Origin: Lachnospira pectinoschiza
GTDB taxonomy: Bacteria > Bacillota > Clostridia > Lachnospirales > Lachnospiraceae
Length of the DNA: 64,000 nucleotides
Assembly (NCBI RefSeq): GCF_020564355.1
Contig: NZ_JAJCRR010000003.1
Location: forward strand, 62,001-126,000
Reading direction: 5' to 3'
A program made the position numbers and the translations under genes. Position 1 is the stretch's first letter. The number at the start of each line of letters is the position of its first letter. Below the pieces are notes generated by a model that was not told where the DNA came from, did no database searches, and worked only from the letters and a program-made list of their open reading frames with translations. This document shows positions 23,922 through 32,825 of this stretch, piece after piece.

Positions 23922-25015
23922 ATAATAAAGAATCAGTATGGACGTTTAGGCGGCGGATGGTATTGCTTTTGGGAAGCGGTGTCATTGTTTTTTTGGTATA
24001 TCTGGCGGTGCGGTATCTTTTTGTACTGGCATCTCCGTTTATTATTGCTTATGGTATTGCACTGGTGATTGAAAAACCGGTCAATGCGCTGGCAAAGGTG
24101 TTCAGAGGGAAAAAGGCGCTGGCATCGACTTTGATTGTAACAGGGCTGACCATTATCATTGCGGCGGCGGTTTTTTATATTACATGGCTGGGTGTGGCAG
24201 AAATTAAGAGTTTTATTGCTAATTTTGAATATTTATTTATTATGGTACGGCAGAAAACCGCGGGGATTTGTCTGGATGTTGATGGAATGTTAGGGCTTTC
24301 GGACGGATGCAGCCTGGAATTTGTATGCAGCTGTGCAGACAGAATCCGGCGCATTTTCCGAAACGGACAGCCGGAAGAAGTTGTTAGCAGTGTGCTGCGG
24401 ATTTCCTTTCCGATTCTTGTAAACACGGCGGTTATTGCAGGTGCAGTCATTGTGTGCCTGATTTCCGTAGTGTATTTATCCGGTGTGCTTGAAAAGGTAA
24501 GAAAATGGCGGGAAAACAGCATTTTCAGGGAGGAAGTCTGTGCGCTGACACTGGAACTCAAAAAACTGATACAGGTTTATTTTAAAATAGAACTTATCAT
24601 TATGCTTATTAATGCCGGAATCTGTATTGCGGGATTGCTGCTTATTCACAATCCGTATGCGGTTGTGATTGGCATTTTAATCGGACTGGTGGATGCACTG
24701 CCGTTTTTTGGCACGGGGACGGTACTGATTCCGTGGGCGGTTATTTTACTGCTGTTTCGCAATTACTATGCCGGTGCGGTACTGCTGTCCGTGTATGTGA
24801 TGACGTATTTTGTCCGCGAAATCATGGAGTCAAAATGTATGGGCGACCGGCTGGGCATTGCACCTTTTACAATGCTGATGGTCATATTTACGGGCATTAT
24901 GGTGTATGGAATTTTGGGATTTATTTTAGGACCGTTGTCATACTGTATGATGAAAGCACTCATAAGATATTTTGCAAGTGTTCTTGAAAATGCGGGGGGA
25001 ACGTGGTACACTTGA
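23918..25015 (+). CDS. AI-2E family transporter-like permease
   Basis: 365 residues with about eight hydrophobic helices. The N-terminal pair (VIVFLVYLAVRYLFVLASPFIIAYGIALVIEKPV) and the later GILIGLVDALPFFGTGTVLIPWAVILLL segment are the AI-2E/PerM/YtvI family hallmarks. YtvI-like members are linked to sporulation; others export small solutes. Substrate unknown. Its ribosome site is the downstream half of the 19-bp direct repeat. Confidence 0.88.
   Translation: MNNKESVWTFRRRMVLLLGSGVIVFLVYLAVRYLFVLASPFIIAYGIALVIEKPVNALAKVFRGKKALASTLIVTGLTIIIAAAVFYITWLGVAEIKSFIANFEYLFIMVRQKTAGICLDVDGMLGLSDGCSLEFVCSCADRIRRIFRNGQPEEVVSSVLRISFPILVNTAVIAGAVIVCLISVVYLSGVLEKVRKWRENSIFREEVCALTLELKKLIQVYFKIELIIMLINAGICIAGLLLIHNPYAVVIGILIGLVDALPFFGTGTVLIPWAVILLLFRNYYAGAVLLSVYVMTYFVREIMESKCMGDRLGIAPFTMLMVIFTGIMVYGILGFILGPLSYCMMKALIRYFASVLENAGGTWYT
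24984..25012 (+). promoter_or_regulatory. Candidate promoter for proS
   Basis: TTGAAA (24984-24989), 17 bases, TACACT (25007-25012), inside the last codons of the permease gene. No T-box leader fits in the remaining 40 bases before proS. Confidence 0.4.
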
Positions 25016-25052
25016 AGCTATCTAGCGATTGCGAGGAAAATGGAGGAGAATC

Positions 25053-26492
25053 ATGGCTGAAGAGAAGAAGTTAGTTGAGGCAATTACATCCATGGATGTG
25101 GACTTTGCCCAGTGGTATACAGATGTTGTAAAAAAAGCAGAACTGATGGGATATTCCAGTGTCAAGGGCTGCATGATTTTTAAACCGGCAGGTTATGCAA
25201 TCTGGGAAAATATCCAGAAGGAACTGGACAGAAGATTTAAGGAAACAGGCGTTGAAAATGTATATATGCCGATGTTCATTCCGGAAAGCCTGTTAGAGCG
25301 TGAAAAAGACCATGTAGAAGGCTTTGCACCGGAAGTTGCATGGGTAACATACGGCGGCTTAAATCCGCTTCAGGAAAGACTGTGTGTCAGACCGACTTCC
25401 GAAACACTGTTTTGCGATTTTTATAAAGATGAAATCCAGTCTTACAGAGATTTGCCAAAGGTATACAACCAGTGGTGTTCTGTTGTAAGATGGGAAAAGG
25501 AAACAAGACCGTTCCTTCGTTCAAGGGAATTCTTATGGCAGGAAGGCCACACGGCACATGCGACAGCAGAAGAAGCTGAGGCAAGAACACAGCAGATGTT
25601 AAATGTTTATGCGGATTTCTGTGAACAGGTGCTTGCTATTCCGGTTGTAAAGGGACGTAAGACGGATAAAGAAAAATTTGCGGGTGCAGAAGCAACGTAT
25701 ACAATTGAAGCATTAATGCATGACGGTAAGGCATTACAGTCCGGTACAAGCCATAACTTCGGTGACGGATTTGCCAAGGCATTTGGTATACAGTATACAG
25801 ACAAAGACAATAAGTTAAAGTATGTACATCAGACTTCATGGGGTATGACAACACGATTAATCGGTGCGCTGATTATGGTACACGGCGATGATTCGGGACT
25901 GGTGCTTCCGCCAAAGATTGCGCCGGTACAGGTTGACGTGATTCCGATTATGCAGAATAAGGACGGCGTGCTTAATAAGGCATATGAAGTGAAGGAAGCC
26001 CTTGTAAAGGCGGGTCTGCGTGTCAAAGTAGACGACACCGACAAGAAGCCGGGCTGGAAGTTCTCAGAACAGGAAATGAGAGGTATTCCGGTCAGAGTTG
26101 AAATGGGACCGCGTGATATTGAAGCCGGACAGGCAATTATCGTAAGACGTGATACCAGAGAAAAGACAACGGTTGCAATTGAATCACTTGCAGAAGAAAT
26201 CAAGAACATTTTAGACAAGATGCAGACTGAAATGTTAGAGCGTGCAAGAACACATCGTGAAGCACATACCTATGTTGCGACAAATTACGACGAATTTAAA
26301 GATGTTGTTGCCAATAAGCCGGGCTTTGTAAAGGCAATGTGGTGTGGTGACCAGGCATGTGAAGATAAAATTAAAGAAGAAACAACGGCAACTTCAAGAT
26401 GTATGCCATTTGAACAGGAACACCTTTCCGATGTATGTGTATGCTGTGGCAGACCTGCAAAGAAAATGGTTTACTGGGGTAAAGCATACTAA
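25053..26492 (+). CDS. proS: Prolyl-tRNA synthetase, eukaryote/archaeal type
   Basis: 479 residues from ATG 25053 behind GGAGGAG. The class II motifs are seen (motif 2 [28 protein letters not shown], motif 3 [20 protein letters not shown]). The short form without the bacterial editing insertion, and the C-terminal cysteine cluster (CGDQAC...[18 protein letters not shown]) ending in Tyr, mark the archaeal/eukaryotic type common in clostridia. It charges tRNA-Pro. Confidence 0.96.
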   Translation: MAEEKKLVEAITSMDVDFAQWYTDVVKKAELMGYSSVKGCMIFKPAGYAIWENIQKELDRRFKETGVENVYMPMFIPESLLEREKDHVEGFAPEVAWVTYGGLNPLQERLCVRPTSETLFCDFYKDEIQSYRDLPKVYNQWCSVVRWEKETRPFLRSREFLWQEGHTAHATAEEAEARTQQMLNVYADFCEQVLAIPVVKGRKTDKEKFAGAEATYTIEALMHDGKALQSGTSHNFGDGFAKAFGIQYTDKDNKLKYVHQTSWGMTTRLIGALIMVHGDDSGLVLPPKIAPVQVDVIPIMQNKDGVLNKAYEVKEALVKAGLRVKVDDTDKKPGWKFSEQEMRGIPVRVEMGPRDIEAGQAIIVRRDTREKTTVAIESLAEEIKNILDKMQTEMLERARTHREAHTYVATNYDEFKDVVANKPGFVKAMWCGDQACEDKIKEETTATSRCMPFEQEHLSDVCVCCGRPAKKMVYWGKAY

Positions 26493-26507
26493 GAGTTGAA
26501 ATACGTT

Positions 26508-26583
26508 AAATAAATCCGTCTTGTACGGGTGATTATGGGCGCAACGCAGCATAATGGCTTGTATAAGGCGGATAATTTTATTT
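26508..26583 (+). terminator. Long imperfect hairpin after proS
   Basis: Outer arms AAATAAATCCGTCTTGTAC and GTATAAGGCGGATAATTTTATTT enclose an inner GATTATG/CATAATG stem, and a T-rich run follows. Probably the proS terminator; mismatches lower certainty. Confidence 0.5.
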
Positions 26584-26648
26584 ATTTTCAAAAATTACGG
26601 TGACAGACAGAAACAAAAATGAAAAGTGGAATTGAAATGGGAGCAGGA

Positions 26649-27917
26649 ATGGAACAACAGGAAAAAAATGAAATCAGGCTGGAACTGCCGGAAAAAGTGC
26701 GGCAGATAATAGAACAGATTCAGAAACACGGATTTGAGGCATATGCGGTTGGCGGCTGTGTAAGGGACAGTCTGCTTGGCAGAACGCCGGATGACTGGGA
26801 CATTACCACATCGGCAAAGCCGCAGGAAGTCAAGGCAATTTTTCCAAGGACGATAGATACGGGTATTGAACACGGCACGGTAACGGTCATGATGGGAAAA
26901 GAGGGATTTGAAGTGACAACCTACCGGATTGACGGCGCTTATTTAGATGGCAGACACCCGGAATCCGTGGAATTTTCTTCAAATCTGGTTGAAGATTTAA
27001 AGCGCAGGGATTTTACGATTAATGCCATGGCATATAATGAACAGCAGGGGCTGGTAGATGTATTTGAAGGCATAGAGGATATGCAGAGGAAAGTTATCCG
27101 TTGTGTCGGCAATCCCAAAGAGCGTTTTGGCGAAGATGCACTGCGCATGATGCGCGCAATCCGTTTTTCGGCACAGCTTGGTTTTGAAATTGAAGAAGAA
27201 ACATACCGTGCTGTAGAAGAACTGGCACCGACACTTGAAAAAGTCAGCATGGAGCGGATACAGGTGGAACTGGTAAAGACTCTTTTGTCCGCACACCCGG
27301 ATTACGTGCGGTTTTATCAGGAAACAGGACTGTTTTGTGATGTATTGCCGCAGGCGGATGTTATTTTGTCCGGAAAATTTAAAAATCCGACGTTAAAGCT
27401 TCTTACACATGCTAAAAATACGTCGGTACTGCGCTATGCGGCGCTGTTTTACCATGCCGGACCGGATACGGCAAAAGAGGCATTAAAGCGGCTGAAACTG
27501 GATAATTACACGGTCAATACGGTATCAAAGCTTCTGTTGTATACACAGAAGTCTATAGAGGAAAATGAACCGGCGGTGCGTGAGGCAACTTATACATATG
27601 GAAAAGAGATGATGCCGCTCATTTTTGCACATCAACATGCGCTGTTAGATACGACAGAGGAGCTGGTCGGCATTGGCATGACAACAAAGCGCAGGCATCT
27701 GGAAACCGTAGAGCGGATGTATGAAGACATTATAAAGCGCGGCGACTGCATTTCTATCAAAGACCTGGATATTACGGGAAATGACCTTATGGAATACGGA
27801 CTTACCGGAACGCAGATTGGAAAGACGTTAAAAGACCTGCTCCATATTGTGCTTGAAAATCCAAAGCTCAATGAGAAGGAAACGCTGGTTGCCATGATAG
27901 AACATTTAGACCTCTAA
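26649..27917 (+). CDS. cca: CCA tRNA nucleotidyltransferase / poly(A) polymerase family
   Basis: 422 residues from ATG 26649 (GGGAGCAGG before it; ATGs at 26619 and 26637 are alternatives). The N-terminus has YAVGGCVRDSLLGRTPDDWDITTSA with the GG and DxD catalytic parts, followed by RRDFTINAMAY and GEDALRMMRAIRFSAQLGF typical of class II enzymes, then an HD-like region. It adds or repairs the 3' CCA of tRNAs, which fits the two tRNA genes in this window lacking encoded CCA. Confidence 0.92.
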   Translation: MEQQEKNEIRLELPEKVRQIIEQIQKHGFEAYAVGGCVRDSLLGRTPDDWDITTSAKPQEVKAIFPRTIDTGIEHGTVTVMMGKEGFEVTTYRIDGAYLDGRHPESVEFSSNLVEDLKRRDFTINAMAYNEQQGLVDVFEGIEDMQRKVIRCVGNPKERFGEDALRMMRAIRFSAQLGFEIEEETYRAVEELAPTLEKVSMERIQVELVKTLLSAHPDYVRFYQETGLFCDVLPQADVILSGKFKNPTLKLLTHAKNTSVLRYAALFYHAGPDTAKEALKRLKLDNYTVNTVSKLLLYTQKSIEENEPAVREATYTYGKEMMPLIFAHQHALLDTTEELVGIGMTTKRRHLETVERMYEDIIKRGDCISIKDLDITGNDLMEYGLTGTQIGKTLKDLLHIVLENPKLNEKETLVAMIEHLDL

Positions 27918-27964
27918 AAATGTGTTCATTTTTTACCATTACCCCTCATATGATAAGTTGGGAA

Positions 27965-28238
27965 GTGCGAAAATCCATAAATCAAAGATTTTCGCACGAC
28001 ACTTTGTGCCGCAGGCGCCGCAAAGTGTTATTATCGCAGAGCCAAATAAGATATGGCTCGCGGTTCCTCCGGCATTAAAATGCCTACGGAGTTTGAAGAA
28101 GCCTTAAATCAGAGCTTCTTTAAACGGCTATTTGTTTCTGAGCGAAAACAAATAGCCATGATTGCAGATGAGAAATCGCCTGCGCGAATTTCTCATCGCA
28201 TCTTCGCGACAAGGTCGCTCAGGAATGTGGGGAATGGT
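27965..28238 (+). repeat. Composite leader: type 1 cassette followed by type 2 cassette (cotS)
   Basis: This fills the 321-base gap between cca and cotS. Type 1 (27965-28091) has H1 GTGCGAAAATC/GATTTTCGCAC, H2 ACACTTTG/CAAAGTGT, H3 ATCGCAGAGCCA/TGGCTCGCGGT and H4 CCTCCGGCATT/AATGCCTACGG. Type 2 (28092-28238) has H1 GAAGAAGC/GCTTCTT, H2' GGCTATTTGTTT/AAACAAATAGCC, H3' GATGAGAAAT/ATTTCTCATC and H4' GCGAC-AAG-GTCGC, then GGGGAATGGTATG at the cotS start. Nothing else is seen in the gap. Confidence 0.9.
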
Positions 28239-29276
28239 ATGAATGAGAAATCGCTAGAGGTGTTGAAACAGTATGATTTTGAAGTGAACCGCGTACTGCG
28301 GGGGCGCGGCGGTATGATTTTAAATACGGACCGCGGTGTGAAATTATTTCTGGAATGTGTAAAAAGTGATAAATATTATGAGCGTGAAAACGACATTACA
28401 AGACGTGTTGCGGACAGCGGATTTTTGTGGGTGGATACCTATGTGCAAAACAGCAGTGGGGAGATTCTGACACCGGATGAAGACGGCAGACGGTTTTATG
28501 TCAAAGACTGGTATGAAGGAAAAGAGTGTAATGTGCGGGATTTAAAGGATTTGTGCAGGGCGGTGCAGACATTGGCACAGCTGCACCTTGTGCTTTTAGA
28601 GGTTGCAGGAGAGTTTTCCGGTACCACAGAAGAACAAAATGAAAAGGATGTGAAAGCCAAAGCTTTGTCAGGCATTGAAGCGGGAGGAGAAACCCAGCTG
28701 CGCCTGATGTATACACGCCATATGAAAGAGCTGAAACTCACGGGAAATTACCTGAAAAATAAAAAAAAGAAGTCCGAATTTGAGCAGCTTGCATATAAGA
28801 ATATAGGAAGCTTTTTTTCGGAGGCGGAAAAAGCAGTACAGCTGCTTGCAGGACCACAATTTCAGGAGCGTCTTTCTTATGCGAAAAAAACAGGTGAGCT
28901 ATGTCATGGCAGCTATAATTATCACAATATTATATTTACTAACGGAAATACTGCGGTTACTAATTTTGATAAGTATAAAAATGAATGTCAGATTAGTGAT
29001 TTGTATCAGTTCATGCGTAAAATTCTTGAAAAATACGACTGGGATATCCAGACAGCCTATAAGATGATGGAAGAATACGATAAAATCAAGCCGGTCAGCG
29101 ATACCGAGCGGGCGCTGCTTGCGGCACTGTTTGCATTTCCGGAAAAATTCTGGAAAGTCATGAATTACTATTTTAATTCCAATAAGGCATGGATTCCGCC
29201 AAAAACCAAAGAAAAACTGGAAAAAGTCGTGCAGCAGAATGAAAAAAGACAAAAATTTTTAGAAACGCTTTTGTAA
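28239..29276 (+). CDS. CotS-family spore coat protein (kinase-like fold)
   Basis: 345 residues from ATG 28239 with GTGGGGA before it. The open frame continues 62 codons upstream but that part is repeat-cassette translation. YDFEVNRVLRGRGGMILNTDRGVKLFLEC, the RRFYVKDWYEGKECNVRD segment and GELCHGSYNYHNIIFTNGNTAVTNFDKY follow CotS/CotI proteins. The fold is that of aminoglycoside phosphotransferases, with the catalytic-loop HxD replaced by HGSYNYHN. It marks the organism as a probable spore former. Confidence 0.84.
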   Translation: MNEKSLEVLKQYDFEVNRVLRGRGGMILNTDRGVKLFLECVKSDKYYERENDITRRVADSGFLWVDTYVQNSSGEILTPDEDGRRFYVKDWYEGKECNVRDLKDLCRAVQTLAQLHLVLLEVAGEFSGTTEEQNEKDVKAKALSGIEAGGETQLRLMYTRHMKELKLTGNYLKNKKKKSEFEQLAYKNIGSFFSEAEKAVQLLAGPQFQERLSYAKKTGELCHGSYNYHNIIFTNGNTAVTNFDKYKNECQISDLYQFMRKILEKYDWDIQTAYKMMEEYDKIKPVSDTERALLAALFAFPEKFWKVMNYYFNSNKAWIPPKTKEKLEKVVQQNEKRQKFLETLL

Positions 29277-29301
29277 AAATATGAAAAAATGATGGCAATA
29301 A

Positions 29302-29330
29302 TTGCATATACCGTCCGCTTGTGATAGAAT
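29302..29330 (+). promoter_or_regulatory. SigA promoter of the PEGA lipoprotein
   Basis: TTGCAT (29302-29307), 17 bases, TAGAAT (29325-29330), 42 bases before the start. Confidence 0.55.
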
Positions 29331-29371
29331 TGCCCATGACAGTCGAAAAGAATATTGGGGTACAGATATTT

Positions 29372-30712
29372 ATGAATAATAAAAAAACGATAAAAAAAAT
29401 ATTTGCGGTTTTCCTGCTTCCGGCGCTTTTATTGTCCGGCTGCGGAAAGCAGAGCAGCAATAAGACACTGATTCCGGGCAGTTCTATTCTGCCGGCACCG
29501 ACAAAGGCAGTAACGGAAATGGAAACGAAGAAAGCCAACCAGATTGATTTAACAGGAGTGCTTACGTACGTCAATACAGACGATCTGATTATGCACTTTG
29601 TGGATATAGACACAGGAACAGAATATGAAGTAGCGTATACGGGTGGTACGGATATTCAGGACAAATACGGAAAAATTATTGCGGCAACAGGGACGCAGCT
29701 GGGTCAGATTTATGATGTGACCTGCAATAAGAGCGGAAAAGCGACTGAGATTCACGGCTCATCAGATGCATGGGAAAAGAACAGCCTGACCGGTGTTGAG
29801 TTTGATGAAAGTGCAAGGAGAGTGAAGCAGGCAGGCAGCTCTTATGTTTACGCTTCCTATGCGGCAGTGCTGTCAAATGCCAATAAGATTAATATTGCAC
29901 AGATTGTTGCACAGGACGAAGTGACACTGCGCGGTGTGGGAGATACCGTTTATTCAATTACAGTTGATAAGGGGCACGGATACATTACCTTTCAGGGTGT
30001 AGATGCATTTATCGGCGGCTATGCAAGTATCGGAACAAAGCAGTTATTTGAAGTGACAAGCGGAATGCTTACAACAACACAGGAAGGAACTTATACAGTT
30101 GAGCTGCAAAAGGGAAGCCTGACGGGAACAAAGACCGTGACAGTGGCAAGAGATGCTTCCGTGACAGTGGATTTTAGTGAATTTACAACAAAAGCGACCC
30201 AGCGGGGGGCTGTGAACTTCTCGATTACACCGGCAAATGCGGTGATGACGATTGACGGCGTAGAAACGGATTATTCACAGCCTGTTTCCTTAGCCTACGG
30301 AAAACACCGCGTGGTATTGTCCGCAAACGGCTACGAGCAGTATGTTGAAACGGTTGCAGTCAGCCAGGCGTATCAGACGGTTGTGATTGACATGACGGCA
30401 TCATCGGCAACGACGACAGCCGCAGGTTCAACCAAGACGGCGACAACGGCAGCGAATAAAGCAACGACAGCAGCGGATTTAACTTCGGGCTATACCGTAA
30501 ATATTACGGCGCCGGAAGGGGCGGCACTGTATGTAGACAGTGTTTACATCGGACTTGTGCCATGCTCATTCCATAAATCCTATGGAAGTAAGACGATTAC
30601 GTTATCCAAGAGCGGATATAAGACGGTCAGCTATACGGTTGCCATTGCCAATGCAGCAGGAAACTTAACGTATGCGTTCCCGGATATGGAGGAAGGCAGT
30701 GATACGCAGTAG
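29372..30712 (+). CDS. PEGA-domain lipoprotein
   Basis: 446 residues from ATG 29372. A lipoprotein signal peptide (IFAVFLLPALLLSGC) places it on the outer face of the membrane. Two PEGA-like repeats end the protein: AVNFSITPANAVMTIDGVE...GKHRVVLSANGYE, and VNITAPEGAALYVDSVYIG...GSKTITLSKSGYK. They are joined by an Ala/Thr-rich linker. PEGA domains are beta-sandwich modules of envelope proteins, perhaps binding surface glycan. It stands directly before the glycan cluster but has its own promoter. Confidence 0.82.
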   Translation: MNNKKTIKKIFAVFLLPALLLSGCGKQSSNKTLIPGSSILPAPTKAVTEMETKKANQIDLTGVLTYVNTDDLIMHFVDIDTGTEYEVAYTGGTDIQDKYGKIIAATGTQLGQIYDVTCNKSGKATEIHGSSDAWEKNSLTGVEFDESARRVKQAGSSYVYASYAAVLSNANKINIAQIVAQDEVTLRGVGDTVYSITVDKGHGYITFQGVDAFIGGYASIGTKQLFEVTSGMLTTTQEGTYTVELQKGSLTGTKTVTVARDASVTVDFSEFTTKATQRGAVNFSITPANAVMTIDGVETDYSQPVSLAYGKHRVVLSANGYEQYVETVAVSQAYQTVVIDMTASSATTTAAGSTKTATTAANKATTAADLTSGYTVNITAPEGAALYVDSVYIGLVPCSFHKSYGSKTITLSKSGYKTVSYTVAIANAAGNLTYAFPDMEEGSDTQ

Positions 30713-30756
30713 CCGCCGTTTTGCATAGAAGAATACAGGATAAATTAATGAATAAA

Positions 30757-30789
30757 CCGGTTTTGTACGGATAAGCTAGTATAAAACGG
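30757..30789 (+). other. Stable hairpin in the leader of the glycan cluster
   Basis: CCGGTTTTGTAC pairs with GTATAAAACGG around a 10-base loop, with one bulge. No T-run follows. A second small palindrome GCCGT-CAG-ACGGC lies just before the DegT ribosome site. Role unknown. Confidence 0.4.
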
Positions 30790-30824
30790 ATACCACGCCG
30801 TCAGACGGCAGATTGTGAGGAACT

Positions 30825-32030
30825 ATGACGAAGAAATTAAACATACCGTTTTCACCTCCGGATATTACAGAAGAAGAAATTCAGGCAGTGGCAGAAGTGA
30901 TGCGGTCAGGATGGATTACAACAGGACCAAAGACAAAACAGTTCGAAAAAGAGATTGCGGCATACTGCCATACACAAAAGGCAGTGTGCATGAATTCGGC
31001 AACCGCCTGTCTTGAAATGACACTGCGGCTGTTTGGAATCGGAGAGGGCGATGAAGTCATTGTTCCGGCATATACTTATACAGCATCAGCAAGCGTTGTC
31101 TGCCATGTGGGGGCAACGCTTAAGCTGGTTGACTGCGCGCCGGGCAGTTTCCATTTGGATTATGATGCGTTAGAACAGGCAGTGACGGAAAAGACAAAAG
31201 CCATTATTCCGGTAGATATTGCGGGTGTTATGGTGGATTATGACAGAATCCGCGCGCTTGCAGAGCGTAAAAAAGCACTGTTTCACCCGGCATCGCCGTT
31301 ACAGGAAGCACTGGGACGCATTTTGATTCTGGCAGATTCGGCACATGGCTTCGGTGCGAAAAGAAACGGAAAAATGAGCGGCGAGTGTGCGGATTTTACA
31401 AGCTTTTCATTTCATGCCGTAAAGAACTTAACGACCGCAGAGGGCGGCGGGCTTGTATGGCGCGATATTCCGGGCGTGGATAACGAAGAGCTGTATCACA
31501 AATTGATGCTGTTAAGCCTGCACGGACAGTCCAAGGATGCACTGGCAAAGACAAAGCTTGGTGCATGGGAATATGATATTATAGGAACGTATTATAAATG
31601 TAACATGACGGATATTATGGCGGCTGTCGGACTGGTGCAGTTTGCGCGCTATCCGAAGCTTCTTGCAAGAAGGAAAGAGATTATAGAGCGGTATAATAAA
31701 GGGCTTGCAAAGCTTCCGGCAGAGGCACTTACCCATTTTGACGATACGGTAACTTCAAGCGGACATCTCTATCTTGTGCGCCTTACAGGAAAAGGTGAAG
31801 AATACCGCAACGATATTATTACCAGGATGGCGGAAAACGGTGTGGCATGCAATGTCCACTTCAAGCCGCTGCCAATGCATACGGCATATAAAAATCTGGG
31901 ATTTCATATCGAAGATTTTCCGAATGCCTATGAAATGTATCACAACGAGATTACACTGCCGCTGCATACCTGCCTGACGGATGAACAGGCAGATTATGTG
32001 ATTGACACATTTTGCAGCCTTGTAAAATAA
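30825..32030 (+). CDS. DegT/DnrJ/EryC1/StrS-family sugar aminotransferase
   Basis: 401 residues. The PLP lysine is Lys200 in SFHAVKNLTTAEGGG; the DSAHGFGA aspartate and the NSATACLE phosphate pocket are present. These enzymes aminate 4-keto (or 3-keto) nucleotide sugars. A CapD-type 4,6-dehydratase three genes downstream could supply its substrate, giving a UDP-4-amino-4,6-dideoxy-HexNAc. GTGAGGAAC precedes the ATG. First gene of the glycan cluster. Confidence 0.9.
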   Translation: MTKKLNIPFSPPDITEEEIQAVAEVMRSGWITTGPKTKQFEKEIAAYCHTQKAVCMNSATACLEMTLRLFGIGEGDEVIVPAYTYTASASVVCHVGATLKLVDCAPGSFHLDYDALEQAVTEKTKAIIPVDIAGVMVDYDRIRALAERKKALFHPASPLQEALGRILILADSAHGFGAKRNGKMSGECADFTSFSFHAVKNLTTAEGGGLVWRDIPGVDNEELYHKLMLLSLHGQSKDALAKTKLGAWEYDIIGTYYKCNMTDIMAAVGLVQFARYPKLLARRKEIIERYNKGLAKLPAEALTHFDDTVTSSGHLYLVRLTGKGEEYRNDIITRMAENGVACNVHFKPLPMHTAYKNLGFHIEDFPNAYEMYHNEITLPLHTCLTDEQADYVIDTFCSLVK

Positions 32031-32084
32031 TAAATGGTGGCAGCAGCCGTTCACAGTAAATGGCGCCCGGAATAGGAACAGATT

Positions 32085-32771
32085 ATGGAATTAAGAGAGT
32101 GGACAAACCTTCCCGATAAAATGCGGACAAAAGAGGTCCGGAAATATTACAACATCCTGGTAAAACGCAGCGCGTGGTTTAGGGCAAAACGAATACTTGA
32201 TGTGATTGTGGCTTCCATTATGTTTGCCGTACTTGCACTGCCGATGCTTATTGTCGCGGTATTGATAAAGCTGGATTCTCCGGGACCTGTATTTTTCAGG
32301 CAGGAGCGTGTAACCCAGTATGGAAGGATTTTTAGGATATATAAATTCCGTACCATGGTCAACAATGCAAGCCGCATGGGTACGCAGGTGACAGTCAGCA
32401 ATGATGCGCGTATTACGCGTGTCGGAAGGTGGCTTCGTAAATTAAGAATTGATGAATTTCCGCAGCTGTTTAACATTTTAGCGGGTGATATGACACTGGT
32501 CGGCACAAGACCGGAGGTTTTAAAATACGTGGATGCCTATACGCCGGAGATGTATGCGACACTTCTGCTTCCTGCGGGACTGACTTCAAGGACAAGCATT
32601 GCGTATAAAGATGAGGAAAGGCTTCTTTCAAATGCAGAAGACGCAGATAAGGTTTATATAGAAGAAGTGCTTCCGGCAAAAATGAGATATAATCTGGAAA
32701 GCCTGAAAAAATTCGGACTGAAATCGGATATGAGTGTACTATGGAACACCTTTGTATCGGTGATTCATTAA
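32085..32771 (+). CDS. Polyprenyl-phosphate phosphoglycosyl transferase (PglC/WcaJ catalytic-domain type)
   Basis: 228 residues: the short, monotopic form. A membrane hairpin (VASIMFAVLALPMLIVAVLI) is followed by SPGPVFFRQERVTQYGRIFRIYKFRTM, KLRIDEFPQLFNILAGDMTLVGTRPE with the catalytic Asp-Glu pair, and a LLPAGLTSRTSIAY tail. It transfers phospho-sugar from a UDP-sugar onto undecaprenyl phosphate and starts glycan assembly on the inner membrane face. Small size and neighbours resemble PglC and AATGal-type systems. Confidence 0.9.
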   Translation: MELREWTNLPDKMRTKEVRKYYNILVKRSAWFRAKRILDVIVASIMFAVLALPMLIVAVLIKLDSPGPVFFRQERVTQYGRIFRIYKFRTMVNNASRMGTQVTVSNDARITRVGRWLRKLRIDEFPQLFNILAGDMTLVGTRPEVLKYVDAYTPEMYATLLLPAGLTSRTSIAYKDEERLLSNAEDADKVYIEEVLPAKMRYNLESLKKFGLKSDMSVLWNTFVSVIH

Positions 32772-32825
32772 GGAAAAGCAAATATCGGATTTTTGCAGCC
32801 GAAGTTGTTTAGAATGAGGAAAGTT

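Noticed and set aside
25016..25052. T-box riboswitch before proS
   Set aside because: Only 37 bases separate proS from the permease gene, and no specifier or antiterminator element is seen.
28053..28238. 62-codon N-terminal extension of the CotS-like protein
   Set aside because: It is translation of the two leader cassettes; ATG 28239 has a proper ribosome site and fits the family length. Kept only as an upstream-ORF observation.
8957..28238. CRISPR array
   Set aside because: Repeats are long, dispersed, palindromic and lack regular unique spacers; no cas genes are present.
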